From assembly GCF_020510625.1 (NCBI RefSeq), contig NZ_CP075191.1:3635501-3699500 (forward strand): a DNA stretch of 64,000 nt. The letters are read 5' to 3'. Below are positions 24,666 to 34,119 of this stretch, piece after piece. The DNA comes from Ferribacterium limneticum. Lineage in GTDB: Bacteria > Pseudomonadota > Gammaproteobacteria > Burkholderiales > Rhodocyclaceae. Under the pieces are notes generated by a model. It was given only the letters and a program-made list of their open reading frames with translations, was not told where the DNA came from and ran no database searches. A program made the position numbers and the translations under genes. The first letter of the stretch is position 1. Each line of letters opens with the position of its first letter.

Positions 24666-27374
24666 TCAGCGGCTCTCCTTGTCCTCGGGGGCTTCTTCGA
24701 CATCGAGCATGGGCGGGTTACCTCTTGGCAGGGTAAACATGAAGCGCGCTCCCCCTTGTGGCCGGTTTTCGGCATGGATTTCTCCACCATGTGCCTCGAC
24801 GATGGCCCGGCAAATGGCCAGCCCCAGCCCGACGCCGCGGGTGGCACCTTCCGGCTGGCCGCGCTCGAATTTCTTGAAAATCATTTCCTCTTTCCCTGCC
24901 GGCAGGCCGGGGCCGTTGTCGTCGACCCAGACCTCGATGGTCCGCTCCCCGACCTTGGCGCCGACTTCCACCAGGCTACCGGCGGGTGTGTACTTCACGG
25001 TGTTTTCCAGCAGGTTGTAGATGACCCGCTCCATGAGCACGGAGTCGATATTCACCAGCGGCAGGTTTTCATCGAGCGAGACCTTGATCTGGTGCTCGGC
25101 AAAGGCACGCTCCAGGGTTTTCAAGGCGCTGACGACCACCTCTTCGAGCGGCTGCCATTGCCGGTTCAATTCGACCCGACCAGATTGCAGCTTGGCCATG
25201 TCGAGCAGATTGTTGACCTGGCCACTGATGCGGAGCGCTTCCTCCTTCAGGGAGTGGGCAATCTCGGCCTGCGGGCCGGTCGGCGGCGGCTGGGTCAGGA
25301 ACATCGAATCGGCGAGGCCGACCAGCACGCTCATCGGCGTCCGCAAATCGTGCGAAATGGCCGACAGCACGGAGTTGCGCAGACGCTCGGATTCCATCTG
25401 CACGGTTGTGTTCTGGGCCACCTCGACGTAGTGCACGCGCTCAAGCGCGATGGCGATCAGCGAGGCGAAGGTGTCGAGCAGTCGCCGCTGTTCCGGGATC
25501 AGCAGGCGATCCGTATGGCGTACTTCGAGCGCCAGTACGCCACGCAAACGCATCGGCGCCTTGAGCGGCAAATACAGGATGGGGCTGGCCGCCAGCGTGT
25601 TGGTGCCCTGGCCGGCTGGCTCGGCATGATCGAAGGCCCACTGGGCAATCCCCATGTCGACGGCGGGCAGGCCGTTGGCTGAAGGCAGGGCCGGTTGCAG
25701 CCGATCATTGTCGTCGGTCAGCAGAAAGGCCGCTTTGGCGCCCAGTTCGGCCACAATGAAGCGTTCGCCGATCTCGGCGATCTGCTCGGGCATCAGTGCC
25801 GCCGATAGATCGCGCGACATTTCATAAAGCGAGCGAACACGCTGCTCGCGGCGCATAGCCACCTTGGCCTGGTATTTCGAGCCAGCCGTCAGCTGGCCGG
25901 TAATCAGGCCAACCACGAGCATGACGAAAAAGGTCATCAGGTATTGCACGTCGGAGACCGCGAAGGAAAAGCGCGGCGGCACGAAGAAAAAGTCGAAAAT
26001 AGCGACCGCCAGGAAGGAAGCCAGAACGCCCGGGCCGCGACCATAGCGCACACTGACCAGCACTACCGCGAGCAGAAAGACCATGACGATGTTGGGCAGA
26101 TCGACAATCGGGAAGATCGCCGTGGCGGCCAGGCCGGCCAGGGCGCATCCGAAGGCGGCCTTGGCGTAGGCCGGCCATTGCTGGGCGATGCCGTCGACCA
26201 CGCTTTCCTCATCCGATCTGGCCTGCTCCCTTTCAGTATCGGAACGTGCTACCTGAAGGACGTCGAGGTCGGGGGCTCGCTGGCCGACACGGTCGGCGAA
26301 AGAGCGGTACCAGGGGTGCCATGGACGCGGGTGATCCCGGCCGACAAAGATTTTCGACAGGTTGTGGTCGCGGGCGTATTTGACGGCGACTTCTTCCGCA
26401 ATGTTTCCCGACAGCGTCGCCGTCTGGGCGCCCATTTCTTCAGCCAGCTTGAGGTTGCGCAGGATGCGGTGGCGGTTCGCTTCTGAAAGGCGCTGCAGGG
26501 CCGGGGTTTCAATGTAGATGGCGTGCCACGGCGCTTCCAGCCGGCTGGCCACGCGGGCTGTGGTACGGACAACTTTTTCCGCAGATGCACTGGTTCCGAT
26601 GCAGGCAAGCAAGGAATCCCTGGTTTGCCAGACGGGCGAAACCGACTGGTCACGCCGATACTGCAACATCTGGTCGTCAACCCGGTCAGCCGTGCGGCGC
26701 AGGGCCAGTTCGCGCAGGGCGATCAGGTTGCCCTTGCGGAAAAAGTTGCGGATGGCCCGCTCGGCCTGGTTGGCGAGATAGACCTTGCCCGACTTCAGGC
26801 GCTGCAGAAGCTCGTCCGGCGGCAGGTCGACGAGCACGACCTCGTCGGCGGCATCGAAGACCTTGTCCGGCACGGTTTCCCAGACGCGAATGCCGGTGAT
26901 GCCGCTGACCACGTCGTTGAGGCTTTCCAGATGCTGGACATTGACGGTCGAATAGACATCGATGCCGGCCGCCAGCAATTCGTCGATATCCTGCCAGCGC
27001 TTGGCGTGGCGCGAACCGGCGACGTTGGAATGGGCCAGCTCGTCCATCAGGATCAGCGCCGGCTTGCGAATCAGCGCCGTGTCGAGGTCGAACTCCCTGA
27101 GAACACGATCACGGTAGGGAATGTCCCGCAAGGGCAGATGCTCCAGACCGTCGGCCATGACCTCCGTTTCCATCCGGCCGTGGGTTTCGACGATGCCGAT
27201 GACGACATCGACGCCTTGCAGAAGCTGCTGCCGGGCAGCCCCGAGCATGGCGTAGGTCTTGCCCACGCCAGCCGAGGCGCCAAAAAATATCTTCAGTTTG
27301 CCGCGCCGGGCCTTGGCTTCTTCAGCATTCAGGCGATTCAGCAACTGGTCGGGGTCCGGTCTTTGGTCTGACAT
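24666..27374 (-). CDS. kdpD: Osmosensitive potassium sensor histidine kinase KdpD
   Basis: 902 aa, full-length. The N-terminal KdpD domain has Walker A GASAGVGKTYAML (about residues 32-44) and DELAHSNVAGSRHAKRWQD. A USP-like domain follows (about 240-370), then four membrane spans (about 400-495), a GAF-like region (about 520-650), HisKA with the phospho-His in SAISHDLRTPMSVL, and HATPase with VDDNGPGLPAG and GVGLGLAICRAI. It senses low K+ or turgor and phosphorylates KdpE. It sits in a second transcription unit with three small genes upstream. Start at 27374, 13 bp after a zinc-ribbon peptide gene. Confidence 0.97.
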   Translation of the reverse strand: MSDQRPDPDQLLNRLNAEEAKARRGKLKIFFGASAGVGKTYAMLGAARQQLLQGVDVVIGIVETHGRMETEVMADGLEHLPLRDIPYRDRVLREFDLDTALIRKPALILMDELAHSNVAGSRHAKRWQDIDELLAAGIDVYSTVNVQHLESLNDVVSGITGIRVWETVPDKVFDAADEVVLVDLPPDELLQRLKSGKVYLANQAERAIRNFFRKGNLIALRELALRRTADRVDDQMLQYRRDQSVSPVWQTRDSLLACIGTSASAEKVVRTTARVASRLEAPWHAIYIETPALQRLSEANRHRILRNLKLAEEMGAQTATLSGNIAEEVAVKYARDHNLSKIFVGRDHPRPWHPWYRSFADRVGQRAPDLDVLQVARSDTEREQARSDEESVVDGIAQQWPAYAKAAFGCALAGLAATAIFPIVDLPNIVMVFLLAVVLVSVRYGRGPGVLASFLAVAIFDFFFVPPRFSFAVSDVQYLMTFFVMLVVGLITGQLTAGSKYQAKVAMRREQRVRSLYEMSRDLSAALMPEQIAEIGERFIVAELGAKAAFLLTDDNDRLQPALPSANGLPAVDMGIAQWAFDHAEPAGQGTNTLAASPILYLPLKAPMRLRGVLALEVRHTDRLLIPEQRRLLDTFASLIAIALERVHYVEVAQNTTVQMESERLRNSVLSAISHDLRTPMSVLVGLADSMFLTQPPPTGPQAEIAHSLKEEALRISGQVNNLLDMAKLQSGRVELNRQWQPLEEVVVSALKTLERAFAEHQIKVSLDENLPLVNIDSVLMERVIYNLLENTVKYTPAGSLVEVGAKVGERTIEVWVDDNGPGLPAGKEEMIFKKFERGQPEGATRGVGLGLAICRAIVEAHGGEIHAENRPQGGARFMFTLPRGNPPMLDVEEAPEDKESR

Positions 27375-27386
27375 GAAATTTCGACC

Positions 27387-27548
27387 CTATTTTTCGGCTA
27401 TTCCGGCAAGTACCCTGGCTCGTGCCACGCCGCGAAAAACAGCCTTGCAGCGAGGGGAGCAGGTTCTCTGACGACCGTATGACAGGCGATCCAGCACAGT
27501 ATGTACCTCATGACGGCTACCGCAAACCGGGCAAGTGTGGATGGCCAT
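27387..27548 (-). CDS. 53-aa Cys4 zinc-ribbon peptide upstream of kdpD
   Basis: ATG at 27546-27548, stop TAG at 27387-27389. The product has two Cys pairs, HTCPVCGSRHEV (C6, C9) and RTCSPRCKAVF (C30, C34), the spacing of a small treble-clef or zinc-ribbon fold, and a basic C-terminal helix. It lies between the 99-aa gene (7 bp upstream) and kdpD (13 bp downstream), all one direction, so cotranscription is near certain. Function unknown; modulation of KdpD or a DNA/RNA-binding role is possible. The codon pattern and complete Cys4 motif argue for a real gene. Confidence 0.65.
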   Translation of the reverse strand: MAIHTCPVCGSRHEVHTVLDRLSYGRQRTCSPRCKAVFRGVARARVLAGIAEK

Positions 27549-27554
27549 GATGCT

Positions 27555-27854
27555 TCAGGCCGCATGTTCGGCATAGCGTGCCAAGGCCACCGCCTGATCG
27601 GCGATCGCCGATGAAACGATGAACGTTTCCCGGCCACAGGCATTCCCGAGGTTGAGCGCCAGACCCAGTGCCGCCACGCCTGCCACCGCCATTCGCACCG
27701 GCTTGCCATATCCGGACAGAAAGACCCTGATTCCTTCTACCCCCATTCCCGTTGCCGGAAATTTCATTACTACGGCAGCCTTGCCTGGTTCGAGAGCGGC
27801 GATTTCAAGAGAGTCATTCGTCGAGGCGATGCCGATGCATAAGTCCGAGTTCAT
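27555..27854 (-). CDS. 99-aa conserved hypothetical protein in the kdpDE unit
   Basis: Starts MNSDLCIGIASTNDSLEIAA; ATG 27854 has AAGGA 4 nt upstream, while a GTG at 27866 is an alternative. The middle AVVMKFPATGMGVEGIRVFL and PVRMAVAGVAALGLALNLGN, with the end TFIVSSAIADQAVALARYAE, read like a small alpha/beta domain, loosely reminiscent of a transposase/RNase H-fold or nucleotide-binding beta-alpha unit. There is no membrane signal. I do not recognise the family. Its place between two other small genes and kdpD suggests an accessory role in K+ sensing. Confidence 0.68.
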   Translation of the reverse strand: MNSDLCIGIASTNDSLEIAALEPGKAAVVMKFPATGMGVEGIRVFLSGYGKPVRMAVAGVAALGLALNLGNACGRETFIVSSAIADQAVALARYAEHAA

Positions 27855-27862
27855 TTTGTCCT

Positions 27863-27946
27863 TCACTTTCGATTGATGAATAGCCAGGCCAGTCCCAAGG
27901 GAATGAGGATGGCGGCAACCGCCAACAGAAAATTAACAGCATCCAT
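27863..27946 (-). CDS. 27-aa single-span membrane peptide opening the kdpDE unit
   Basis: MDAVNFLLAVAAILIPLG followed by LAWLFINRK: one hydrophobic span with a positive C-terminal end, the form of KdpF-like or other small membrane peptides. The TGA at 27863-27865 abuts or overlaps the next gene. It is the first frame after the second KdpE-type promoter (27980-28047). True KdpF is encoded elsewhere (33906-33998), so this is not simply the missing kdpF. It could be a regulator or stabiliser of KdpD. Ribosome site weak (AGTGAG). Confidence 0.5.
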   Translation of the reverse strand: MDAVNFLLAVAAILIPLGLAWLFINRK

Positions 27947-27979
27947 GCTCACTTGTATCAACCCGCCAGGCACACGAAC

Positions 27980-28047
27980 CATACTAGGCAAAACGATTTC
28001 AAGATTTTGCAAAATATTGGCGTTGCACCATAAAAAGAACGTAAAAA
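27980..28047 (-). promoter_or_regulatory. KdpE-type promoter of the kdpDE unit
   Basis: On the minus strand a T-rich direct repeat TTTTTAC-N4-TTTTTAT (28030-28047, 11-bp period, as expected for OmpR-family dimers) lies 42 bp upstream of CCTAGTATG (27980-27988), whose TAGTAT can serve as -10. No -35 match is present, which fits activator dependence. The same arrangement precedes kdpF at 34120-34188. The E. coli kdpF promoter also has a T-rich KdpE site. Confidence 0.7.
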
Positions 28048-28060
28048 CCCGCGCATGAAA

Positions 28061-28522
28061 TCAGGACACGAGCGGGTAGCGCTGGAATAGTTGTTTGACG
28101 TCCAGTGCCGTATTGCACAGGCCCAGGCTTTCGCGGAAGCGGCGATTGGAAAACATCTGCGTTGCCTCGGCCAGAATGGTCAGATGTGCCTCGGTCGCCT
28201 GCTTGGGTACGAGCAGCACGAGCACATCCGTAACCGGCTTGCCATCGGGCGCATCGAACGGGAGCGGCGACCGGGGACGTAGATAGGCAACCTGTATCCG
28301 GTCCAGGTCTTTGATACGGGCATGGGGGATGGCAAACCCTTCGCCAAGGCCGGTTGATCCAACCTGCTCCCGGCGGGAGAGGCTAAGTGTCACCCACTCG
28401 TGCGGCATGCCATGTGCTTTTTCCATGTGCCAGCCGATTTCTTCAAGAAGCTGCGTCTTGTTGGCCACATCGAGATCGAGAACGATGTCCTGGAGTTGGA
28501 GAAGATCAGGGATGGTTTTCAA
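28061..28522 (-). CDS. PTS EIIA-2 domain protein (PtsN-like) in the kdp locus
   Basis: 153 aa, one PTS_EIIA type-2 domain. The phospho-accepting His is in GLGEGFAIPHARIKDL. The TTG at 28522 is the likely start, with GAGGA 7 nt upstream. In E. coli unphosphorylated EIIA-Ntr (PtsN) binds KdpD and stimulates kdp expression. Here a PtsN-like gene is embedded in the kdp locus itself, after the porin and before the kdpDE unit, so a dedicated regulator of KdpD is likely. There is no rpoN or hpf nearby, so it is probably a paralogue of the housekeeping ptsN. Confidence 0.85.
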   Translation of the reverse strand: MKTIPDLLQLQDIVLDLDVANKTQLLEEIGWHMEKAHGMPHEWVTLSLSRREQVGSTGLGEGFAIPHARIKDLDRIQVAYLRPRSPLPFDAPDGKPVTDVLVLLVPKQATEAHLTILAEATQMFSNRRFRESLGLCNTALDVKQLFQRYPLVS

Positions 28523-28648
28523 TTTGCATTCCTCGACAGGGTGATAAATCCGCTATCTTGCGATCCAGCGGCGGCTAAGGGCAGCGGGGTGGCCCACTTT
28601 CCCATTCACAAACTCGGTTTCGGGCATGGGCCTTTCCCCTTCACTCAA

Positions 28649-29443
28649 TCAAAAGCTTTTGCTAACCGACAGGACAGCAGTGCCACGACCGGCATCCCTG
28701 GTCTTGCTACCCGTCTGATTGCCGGCGGTGCTCAGGTCGTTGGAGAAGCAATAGAACTCGCCGGAAGAGCAGTTACCTTTGGCATCGGTACCGATGCAAG
28801 CAAGGCCGACAATCCAGCCACTCAGATCCTTGGTTACACCCAGCTTCCAGTCGGTGTAGGAGCCGTTGTTGACCTTGTCAAAATCAAGATAGCCGACGTG
28901 GCCATTGACGCCCCAGCCGTTACCCAGATCGTAATTGGCGCTGAGGTCGATGTAGCTGACACCCTTGGTATCGCCACCGGTGGCGGTCTTGGCGCCGAAG
29001 TAGTCGGTCAGGCCGTAGTAATACTTGACGGAAATGAACTTCCAGCTGGCGCCGACGTAGACTTCGCCGTTCTTCACGGTCTTGTTCAGGTAGGTGGAGC
29101 CCGGGTAGTAGTAATAGATACCGCCGACATCAATGCCGAAATCGCCGAAGGCCATCTTGTAACCGCCGTAGAGGTCCATTTCCAGATTGCCTTCCGGATA
29201 GCCGGCGCCGGAATTGACGTTGGAGTTCCAGTTGCCGACATAGAGGCCGCTGGAATGGGCGTAGTCGATGCCGCCTTGCAGGGCCGGCTTACTGAAAGTC
29301 TGGTCGATGCCGCGGAAGCGGTAGCTGGAGAACAGGCCAACGTTGCCGGTCAGTGAGTGTTCCGGGGGCGGGGCAGATTCTTCAGCAAAGGTTGGAGCAG
29401 CAAAGGCGCTAACCAGAGCCAGGGCGATCAGGGATTTTTTCAT
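28649..29443 (-). CDS. TorF-family putative outer-membrane porin
   Basis: 264 aa. A signal peptide (MKKSLIALALVSAFA..., cleavage near FAE) precedes SLTGNVGLFSSYRFRGIDQTFSKPALQGGIDY, the opening typical of the TIGR02001/TorF family. Repeated amphipathic beta strands follow and the chain ends in aromatic F (SVSKSF), as barrels do. It lies 17 bp after kdpC, suggesting it belongs to the kdp transcript and may ease K+ passage across the outer membrane. The substrate of this family is not established. Confidence 0.85.
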   Translation of the reverse strand: MKKSLIALALVSAFAAPTFAEESAPPPEHSLTGNVGLFSSYRFRGIDQTFSKPALQGGIDYAHSSGLYVGNWNSNVNSGAGYPEGNLEMDLYGGYKMAFGDFGIDVGGIYYYYPGSTYLNKTVKNGEVYVGASWKFISVKYYYGLTDYFGAKTATGGDTKGVSYIDLSANYDLGNGWGVNGHVGYLDFDKVNNGSYTDWKLGVTKDLSGWIVGLACIGTDAKGNCSSGEFYCFSNDLSTAGNQTGSKTRDAGRGTAVLSVSKSF

Positions 29444-29460
29444 GAGAGTCTTTCTTTGGT

Positions 29461-30036
29461 TTATTTGCGAAGCGAATCAAGCGCGATATTGAGTTGGAGA
29501 ACGTTCACCCGGGGTTCGCCGAAGACGCCCCATTGGCGGCCTTCAGTGTGCTGGCTGACCAGGGCCTTGACGTCGGCCGGCAGCAGATGGCGCTGGCCGG
29601 CGACCCGAGTCACTTGGTAGGCAGCAGCCTCCGGGCTGATATGCGGATCGAGGCCGCTGGCCGAGGCATTGACCAGATCGGCCGGAATCGGCAGTTTGTT
29701 GTCGGGATCGGCCGCCTTCAAAGCTTCGACCCGGCTCTTGACCGCGTCGACCAGCGCAGGGTTGAGCGGGCCCTGGTTGGAGCCGCCGGAAGCGCTGGCG
29801 TTGTACGGCATCGGCCCGGTGGCCGAAGGTCGGCCCCAGAAATATTTGGGATCGGTGAAGTTCTGGCCGATCAAGCGGGAACCGACTGCCTTGCCATCCT
29901 TGACGATCAGGCTGCCACCGGCGGCCTCGGGGAAGGCGGCCTTGGCGATGCCGGTCACGGCGAGCGGATAGACGACGCCGGTGATGGCGGTGAGCAGGAC
30001 GAAGAGGCTGACGGCAGGACGTAACAGGGTTTTCAT
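29461..30036 (-). CDS. kdpC: Potassium-transporting ATPase subunit KdpC
   Basis: 191 aa from the ATG at 30036, chosen because GAGGAG lies 8 nt upstream; the frame stays open five codons further. One N-terminal membrane span ([21 protein letters not shown]) and a periplasmic domain with [36 protein letters not shown] and the end [16 protein letters not shown]. KdpC stabilises the KdpFABC complex and raises its K+ affinity. Start 12 bp after the kdpB stop. Confidence 0.97.
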   Translation of the reverse strand: MKTLLRPAVSLFVLLTAITGVVYPLAVTGIAKAAFPEAAGGSLIVKDGKAVGSRLIGQNFTDPKYFWGRPSATGPMPYNASASGGSNQGPLNPALVDAVKSRVEALKAADPDNKLPIPADLVNASASGLDPHISPEAAAYQVTRVAGQRHLLPADVKALVSQHTEGRQWGVFGEPRVNVLQLNIALDSLRK

Positions 30037-30047
30037 GGGTTTTCTCC

Positions 30048-32114
30048 TCAAGCCAGGCCGACGGCGGCAATCGCCAGGTCGATCAGCTTGATGCCGATAA
30101 AGGGAACGATGACGCCACCCAGGCCGTAGATCGCCAGGTTCTGGCGCAGCAGGGTCGCAGCGCCGAGCGGGCGGTACTTGACGCCCTTCAAAGCCAGCGG
30201 AATCAGGAAGACGATGATCAAGGCATTGAAGATCACTGCCGACAGGATCGCCGAGGCCGGACTGGCCAGGCCCATGACGTTGAGCGCGGCGAGTTGCGGA
30301 TAGGTCGTCACGAAGGCCGCCGGGATGATCGCGAAATACTTGGCGATGTCGTTGGCGATGCTGAAGGTAGTCAGCGAGCCGCGCGTCATCAGCATCTGCT
30401 TGCCGGTTTCGACGACCTCGATCAGCTTGGTCGGGTTGGAGTCGAGGTCGACCATGTTGCCGGCTTCCTTGGCCGCTTGCGTGCCGGTGTTCATGGCCAC
30501 CGCGACGTCGGCCTGGGCCAGCGCCGGGGCGTCGTTGGTGCCGTCGCCGGTCATGGCGACCAGCCGGCCTTCGGACTGATACTCGCGAATCAAGGCAAGC
30601 TTGGCTTCCGGCGTCGCTTCCGGGAGGAAGTCGTCGACCCCGGCTTCGGCGGCGATGGCGGCTGCCGTGATCCGGTTGTCACCGGTCACCATGACGGTCT
30701 TGATGCCCATCTTGCGCAGTTCGGCGAAGCGTTCCTTGATGCCGCCCTTGACGATGTCCTTGAGCTCGATGACGCCCATGACGCGCGTCCCATCAGCGAC
30801 CACCAGCGGCGTGCTGCCGCGACGGGCGACTTCTTCGACATAGCCCAGTACGGATGGCGGGAATTTGCCGCCGAGGGCTTCGACATGCTTTTTGATGGCA
30901 TCGGCGGCACCCTTGCGCACCTGGCGACCGGCCATGTCCACCCCGCTCATGCGGGTATGGGCCGAGAAGTGTACAAAGTGGGCATCGAGGGCGTGAATGT
31001 CGCGCTCGCGAATCTGGAAACGCTGCTTGGCCAGCACCACAATGCTGCGCCCTTCCGGCGTTTCGTCAGCCAGCGAGGCGAGCTGGGCGGCATCGGCCAG
31101 TTCGGTTTCGGTCACACCATCGGCTGGCAGAAAAGCGGAGGCCTGGCGGTTGCCCAGCGTGATCGTGCCGGTCTTGTCCATGAGCAGCACGTCGACGTCG
31201 CCGGCGGCTTCGACGGCACGACCGGAGGTGGCGATGACGTTGGCCTGCATCATGCGGCTCATGCCGGCCACGCCGATGGCCGACAGCAGGCCGGCGATGG
31301 TGGTCGGGATCAGGCAGACGAGCAGGGCAATCAGGACCGTGATGCTGATCGGCGTGCCGGCGCCGGCCACTTCGACGCTGAACATCGAGAAGGGCAGCAG
31401 GGTGACCACAACGCCGAGGAAGACGATGGTCAGTGCGACGAGCAGGATGGTCAGGGCAATTTCGTTCGGCGTCTTCTGGCGCTTGGCGTTCTCGACCATG
31501 GCAATCATGCGGTCGACGAAGGTTTCGCCCGGATTTACGGTAACCCGGACGACGATCCAGTCGGATAGCACGCGGGTGCCGCCGGTGACGGCCGAGAAGT
31601 CGCCGCCGGATTCGCGGATGACCGGTGCCGATTCGCCGGTGATGGCCGATTCGTCCACCGAGGCGACGCCTTCAATGACTTCGCCGTCAGCCGGAATGGT
31701 CTCCTGGGCCTGGACGACGATGACGTCGCCCTTGCGCAGGTCGGCAGCCGGGACCAGGTTCCACTTGGCGCCAAAACTTGGCTCAAGCAGTTTCTTGGCC
31801 CAGGTTTCCTTCTTCAGGCCGCGCAGCGAAGCGGCCTGCGCCTTGCTGCGCCCTTCGGCCAGGGCTTCGGCAAAATTGGCGAAAAGGACGGTGAACCACA
31901 GCCAGATGGTGATCATCAGGATAAAACCGGCCGGTGCCTCGCCCTGGCCACCGAGCGCTTGCAGCCAGAGAATGGTGGTCAGAATGCTGCCGACGTAGAC
32001 GACGAACATCACCGGATTGCGCCATTGCACGGCCGGATTCAGTTTCCGGAAGGCATCGGCGACGGCCGGCAGGGCCAGCGTCGGGTCGAACAGGGTAAAA
32101 GTCTTGCGTGTCAT
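30048..32114 (-). CDS. kdpB: Potassium-transporting P-type ATPase subunit KdpB
   Basis: 688 aa from the ATG at 32114, preceded by GGAG; an upstream extension in the same frame overlaps kdpA and is not needed. The P-type ATPase hallmarks are present: phosphorylated Asp in [17 protein letters not shown] in AITGESAPV, hinge [19 protein letters not shown] and ATP-site KGA in RKGAADAI. About seven membrane spans. ATP hydrolysis here drives K+ through KdpA. Confidence 0.98.
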   Translation of the reverse strand: MTRKTFTLFDPTLALPAVADAFRKLNPAVQWRNPVMFVVYVGSILTTILWLQALGGQGEAPAGFILMITIWLWFTVLFANFAEALAEGRSKAQAASLRGLKKETWAKKLLEPSFGAKWNLVPAADLRKGDVIVVQAQETIPADGEVIEGVASVDESAITGESAPVIRESGGDFSAVTGGTRVLSDWIVVRVTVNPGETFVDRMIAMVENAKRQKTPNEIALTILLVALTIVFLGVVVTLLPFSMFSVEVAGAGTPISITVLIALLVCLIPTTIAGLLSAIGVAGMSRMMQANVIATSGRAVEAAGDVDVLLMDKTGTITLGNRQASAFLPADGVTETELADAAQLASLADETPEGRSIVVLAKQRFQIRERDIHALDAHFVHFSAHTRMSGVDMAGRQVRKGAADAIKKHVEALGGKFPPSVLGYVEEVARRGSTPLVVADGTRVMGVIELKDIVKGGIKERFAELRKMGIKTVMVTGDNRITAAAIAAEAGVDDFLPEATPEAKLALIREYQSEGRLVAMTGDGTNDAPALAQADVAVAMNTGTQAAKEAGNMVDLDSNPTKLIEVVETGKQMLMTRGSLTTFSIANDIAKYFAIIPAAFVTTYPQLAALNVMGLASPASAILSAVIFNALIIVFLIPLALKGVKYRPLGAATLLRQNLAIYGLGGVIVPFIGIKLIDLAIAAVGLA

Positions 32115-32130
32115 TGTTTTCTCCGCAGGC

Positions 32131-33909
32131 TTAGTGAGCGGCCGAGAGCACAAGGTGCTCGATGACGGGGCCAAGGGCCAGCGCCGGGACGTAATTCAGG
32201 AGACCGACCAGCAGCACGGTGCCGATCAGCAGCGTGACGAACAGCGGGCCATGGGTCGGCAGGGTGCCGGCACCGACGGCGATGCGCTTCTTGGCAGCCA
32301 GCGAACCGGCGATGGCGAGCACCGGCACGATCACGCCGAAACGCCCGAACCACATGGCAATACCGAGCATCACGTTGTAGAACGGCGTGTTGGCGGAGAG
32401 GCCGGCGAAGGCGCTGCCGTTGTTGTTGGCGGCCGAGGTAAAGGCATAGAGAATTTCCGAGAAGCCGTGGGCGCCCGGGTTGGCGATGCCTGCCTTGCCG
32501 TCGGCGAGCATCACCGCGACGGCGGTGCCAACCAGCACGAGCAACGGCGTAACCAGGATGGCGATGGAGACCATCTTCATCTCGAAGGCCTCGATCTTCT
32601 TGCCCAGGTATTCCGGCGTGCGGCCGATCATCAGGCCAGCGATGAAGACGGCCATGATGGCGAAGACCAGCATGCCGTAGAGGCCGGTGCCGACGCCGCC
32701 GAACACCACTTCGCCGAGTTGCATGTCGATCAGCGGGACCAGCCCGCCGAGCGGCGTGAACGAGTCGTGCATGGCGTTGACCGCACCACAGGAAGCCAGC
32801 GTCGTGATGGTGGCGAACAGGCCGGATTCGGCGATGCCGAAGCGGGTTTCCTTGCCTTCCATGTTGCCGGTGGACGCATCGACGCCCAGTTGGGTGAGCA
32901 GCGGATTGGCCTGTTGCTCGAAATGCATCGCAGCATAGGCCAGGGCGACGAACATCAGGGTCATCGCCGCAAGCACGGCCCAGCCCTGACGGGTGTCGCC
33001 GACCATGCGGCCGAAAGTGAAGCACAGCGCGGCCGGGATCAGGAAGATCGACAGCATCTGGATGAAGTTGGTCAGCGGCGTCGGGTTTTCATAGGGGTGT
33101 GACGAGTTGGCGTTGAGGAAACCGCCACCGTTGGTACCCAGCATCTTGATCGCTTCCTGCGAGGCGATCGGGCCCATGGCCAGCGTCTGGGTTTGCGTCT
33201 GTGCCGGTTCGGTGACGACAGCGCCCTTTTCATCCTTGAGCGGCTGGCCGGCATCGTCGACTTTGGGTGTCTCGAAACTGGTCACTTCCAGCGTCGTCAC
33301 ATCCTTGTAGGCGTCGAAATTCTGGATGACGCCCTGACTGGTCAGGAAGATTGCGTACACGATGGAGATCGGCAGCAGGATATGCAGCGTGATGCGCGTC
33401 AGGTCGGCCCAGGCATTGCCGACAGTCTTCGCCGTATGGCGGGCAAAGCCGCGGATCAGGGCGATGACGACGACGATGCCGGTCGCCGCCGACAGGAAAT
33501 TCTGCACGGCCAGCGCCAGCATCTGGGTCAGGTAGCTCATCGTCGCTTCGCCGCCATAGCCCTGCCAGTTGGTATTGGTGGCAAAGCTGATCGCCGTGTT
33601 GAAGGCGGAGTCCGGACTGACGGCGGGGAAGGCCTGCGGATTGAGCGGCAGATCGGCCTGCAGGCGCTGCAGGGCGTAGACGGCAAGGGCGCCGAGGACA
33701 TTGAACAGCAAAATGGCGAAGGCGTATTTCAGCCAGCCCATTTCCTCGTCCGGGCGGATACCGCACAGGCGATAGATCGGACTTTCGATCTTGCCGGCCA
33801 GCCGGAAGCGACCTTCCATCACGTTGGCGATGTAAGTTCCCATGGGTTTGACTGTCAGCAACAGGATGACCAGAAAAAGTCCGAGCAGTAACCAGGCATG
33901 ATTGCTCAT
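32131..33909 (-). CDS. kdpA: Potassium-transporting ATPase subunit KdpA
   Basis: 592 aa membrane protein, about ten spans, derived from four M1PM2 K+-channel-like repeats. Selectivity-filter-like loops are seen at [37 protein letters not shown] and [16 protein letters not shown]. It binds K+ and forms the transport pathway. The ATG at 33909 overlaps the kdpF stop by 4 bp. It ends 16 bp before the kdpB start. Confidence 0.98.
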   Translation of the reverse strand: MSNHAWLLLGLFLVILLLTVKPMGTYIANVMEGRFRLAGKIESPIYRLCGIRPDEEMGWLKYAFAILLFNVLGALAVYALQRLQADLPLNPQAFPAVSPDSAFNTAISFATNTNWQGYGGEATMSYLTQMLALAVQNFLSAATGIVVVIALIRGFARHTAKTVGNAWADLTRITLHILLPISIVYAIFLTSQGVIQNFDAYKDVTTLEVTSFETPKVDDAGQPLKDEKGAVVTEPAQTQTQTLAMGPIASQEAIKMLGTNGGGFLNANSSHPYENPTPLTNFIQMLSIFLIPAALCFTFGRMVGDTRQGWAVLAAMTLMFVALAYAAMHFEQQANPLLTQLGVDASTGNMEGKETRFGIAESGLFATITTLASCGAVNAMHDSFTPLGGLVPLIDMQLGEVVFGGVGTGLYGMLVFAIMAVFIAGLMIGRTPEYLGKKIEAFEMKMVSIAILVTPLLVLVGTAVAVMLADGKAGIANPGAHGFSEILYAFTSAANNNGSAFAGLSANTPFYNVMLGIAMWFGRFGVIVPVLAIAGSLAAKKRIAVGAGTLPTHGPLFVTLLIGTVLLVGLLNYVPALALGPVIEHLVLSAAH

Positions 33910-33998
33910 GAGAAGTTCTCCGGGTTGATCAGCGCGGCGATCAGATAGACCAGCAGGCCAACGGCGACGGCGCCGCTAAGAATGAAAAGCCAGGTCAT
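33906..33998 (-). CDS. kdpF: K+-transporting ATPase small subunit KdpF
   Basis: 30-aa single-span peptide [19 protein letters not shown] followed by [11 protein letters not shown]. The end YL..AL..PE.F is the KdpF signature. It stabilises the KdpABC complex in the membrane. The ATG overlaps the stop of the upstream peptide gene and its own stop overlaps kdpA, so translation is coupled. Confidence 0.93.
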   Translation of the reverse strand: MTWLFILSGAVAVGLLVYLIAALINPENFS

Positions 33999-34087
33999 TT
34001 GGCACCCCCGAGCCGGGCACAGCCGGCAGCGAGACCGAGCATCAGGGCAAAGAACAGCCCGATGCCGGCGAGATAGACGAGATCCAT
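33995..34087 (-). CDS. 30-aa single-span membrane peptide preceding kdpF
   Basis: MDLVYLAGIGLFFALMLGLA continuing [10 protein letters not shown]: one hydrophobic span with a Cys and a short basic end. GGGGTG lies about 6 nt before the ATG and its TGA overlaps the kdpF ATG, so it is very probably translated. Similar short frames precede kdpF in other proteobacterial kdp operons as far as I recall. It is not KdpF itself, which follows. Role unknown; an extra stabilising subunit is possible. Confidence 0.7.
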   Translation of the reverse strand: MDLVYLAGIGLFFALMLGLAAGCARLGGAK

Positions 34088-34119
34088 AAGTACACCCCAT
34101 GTTGGTATTGCGACAGGGT

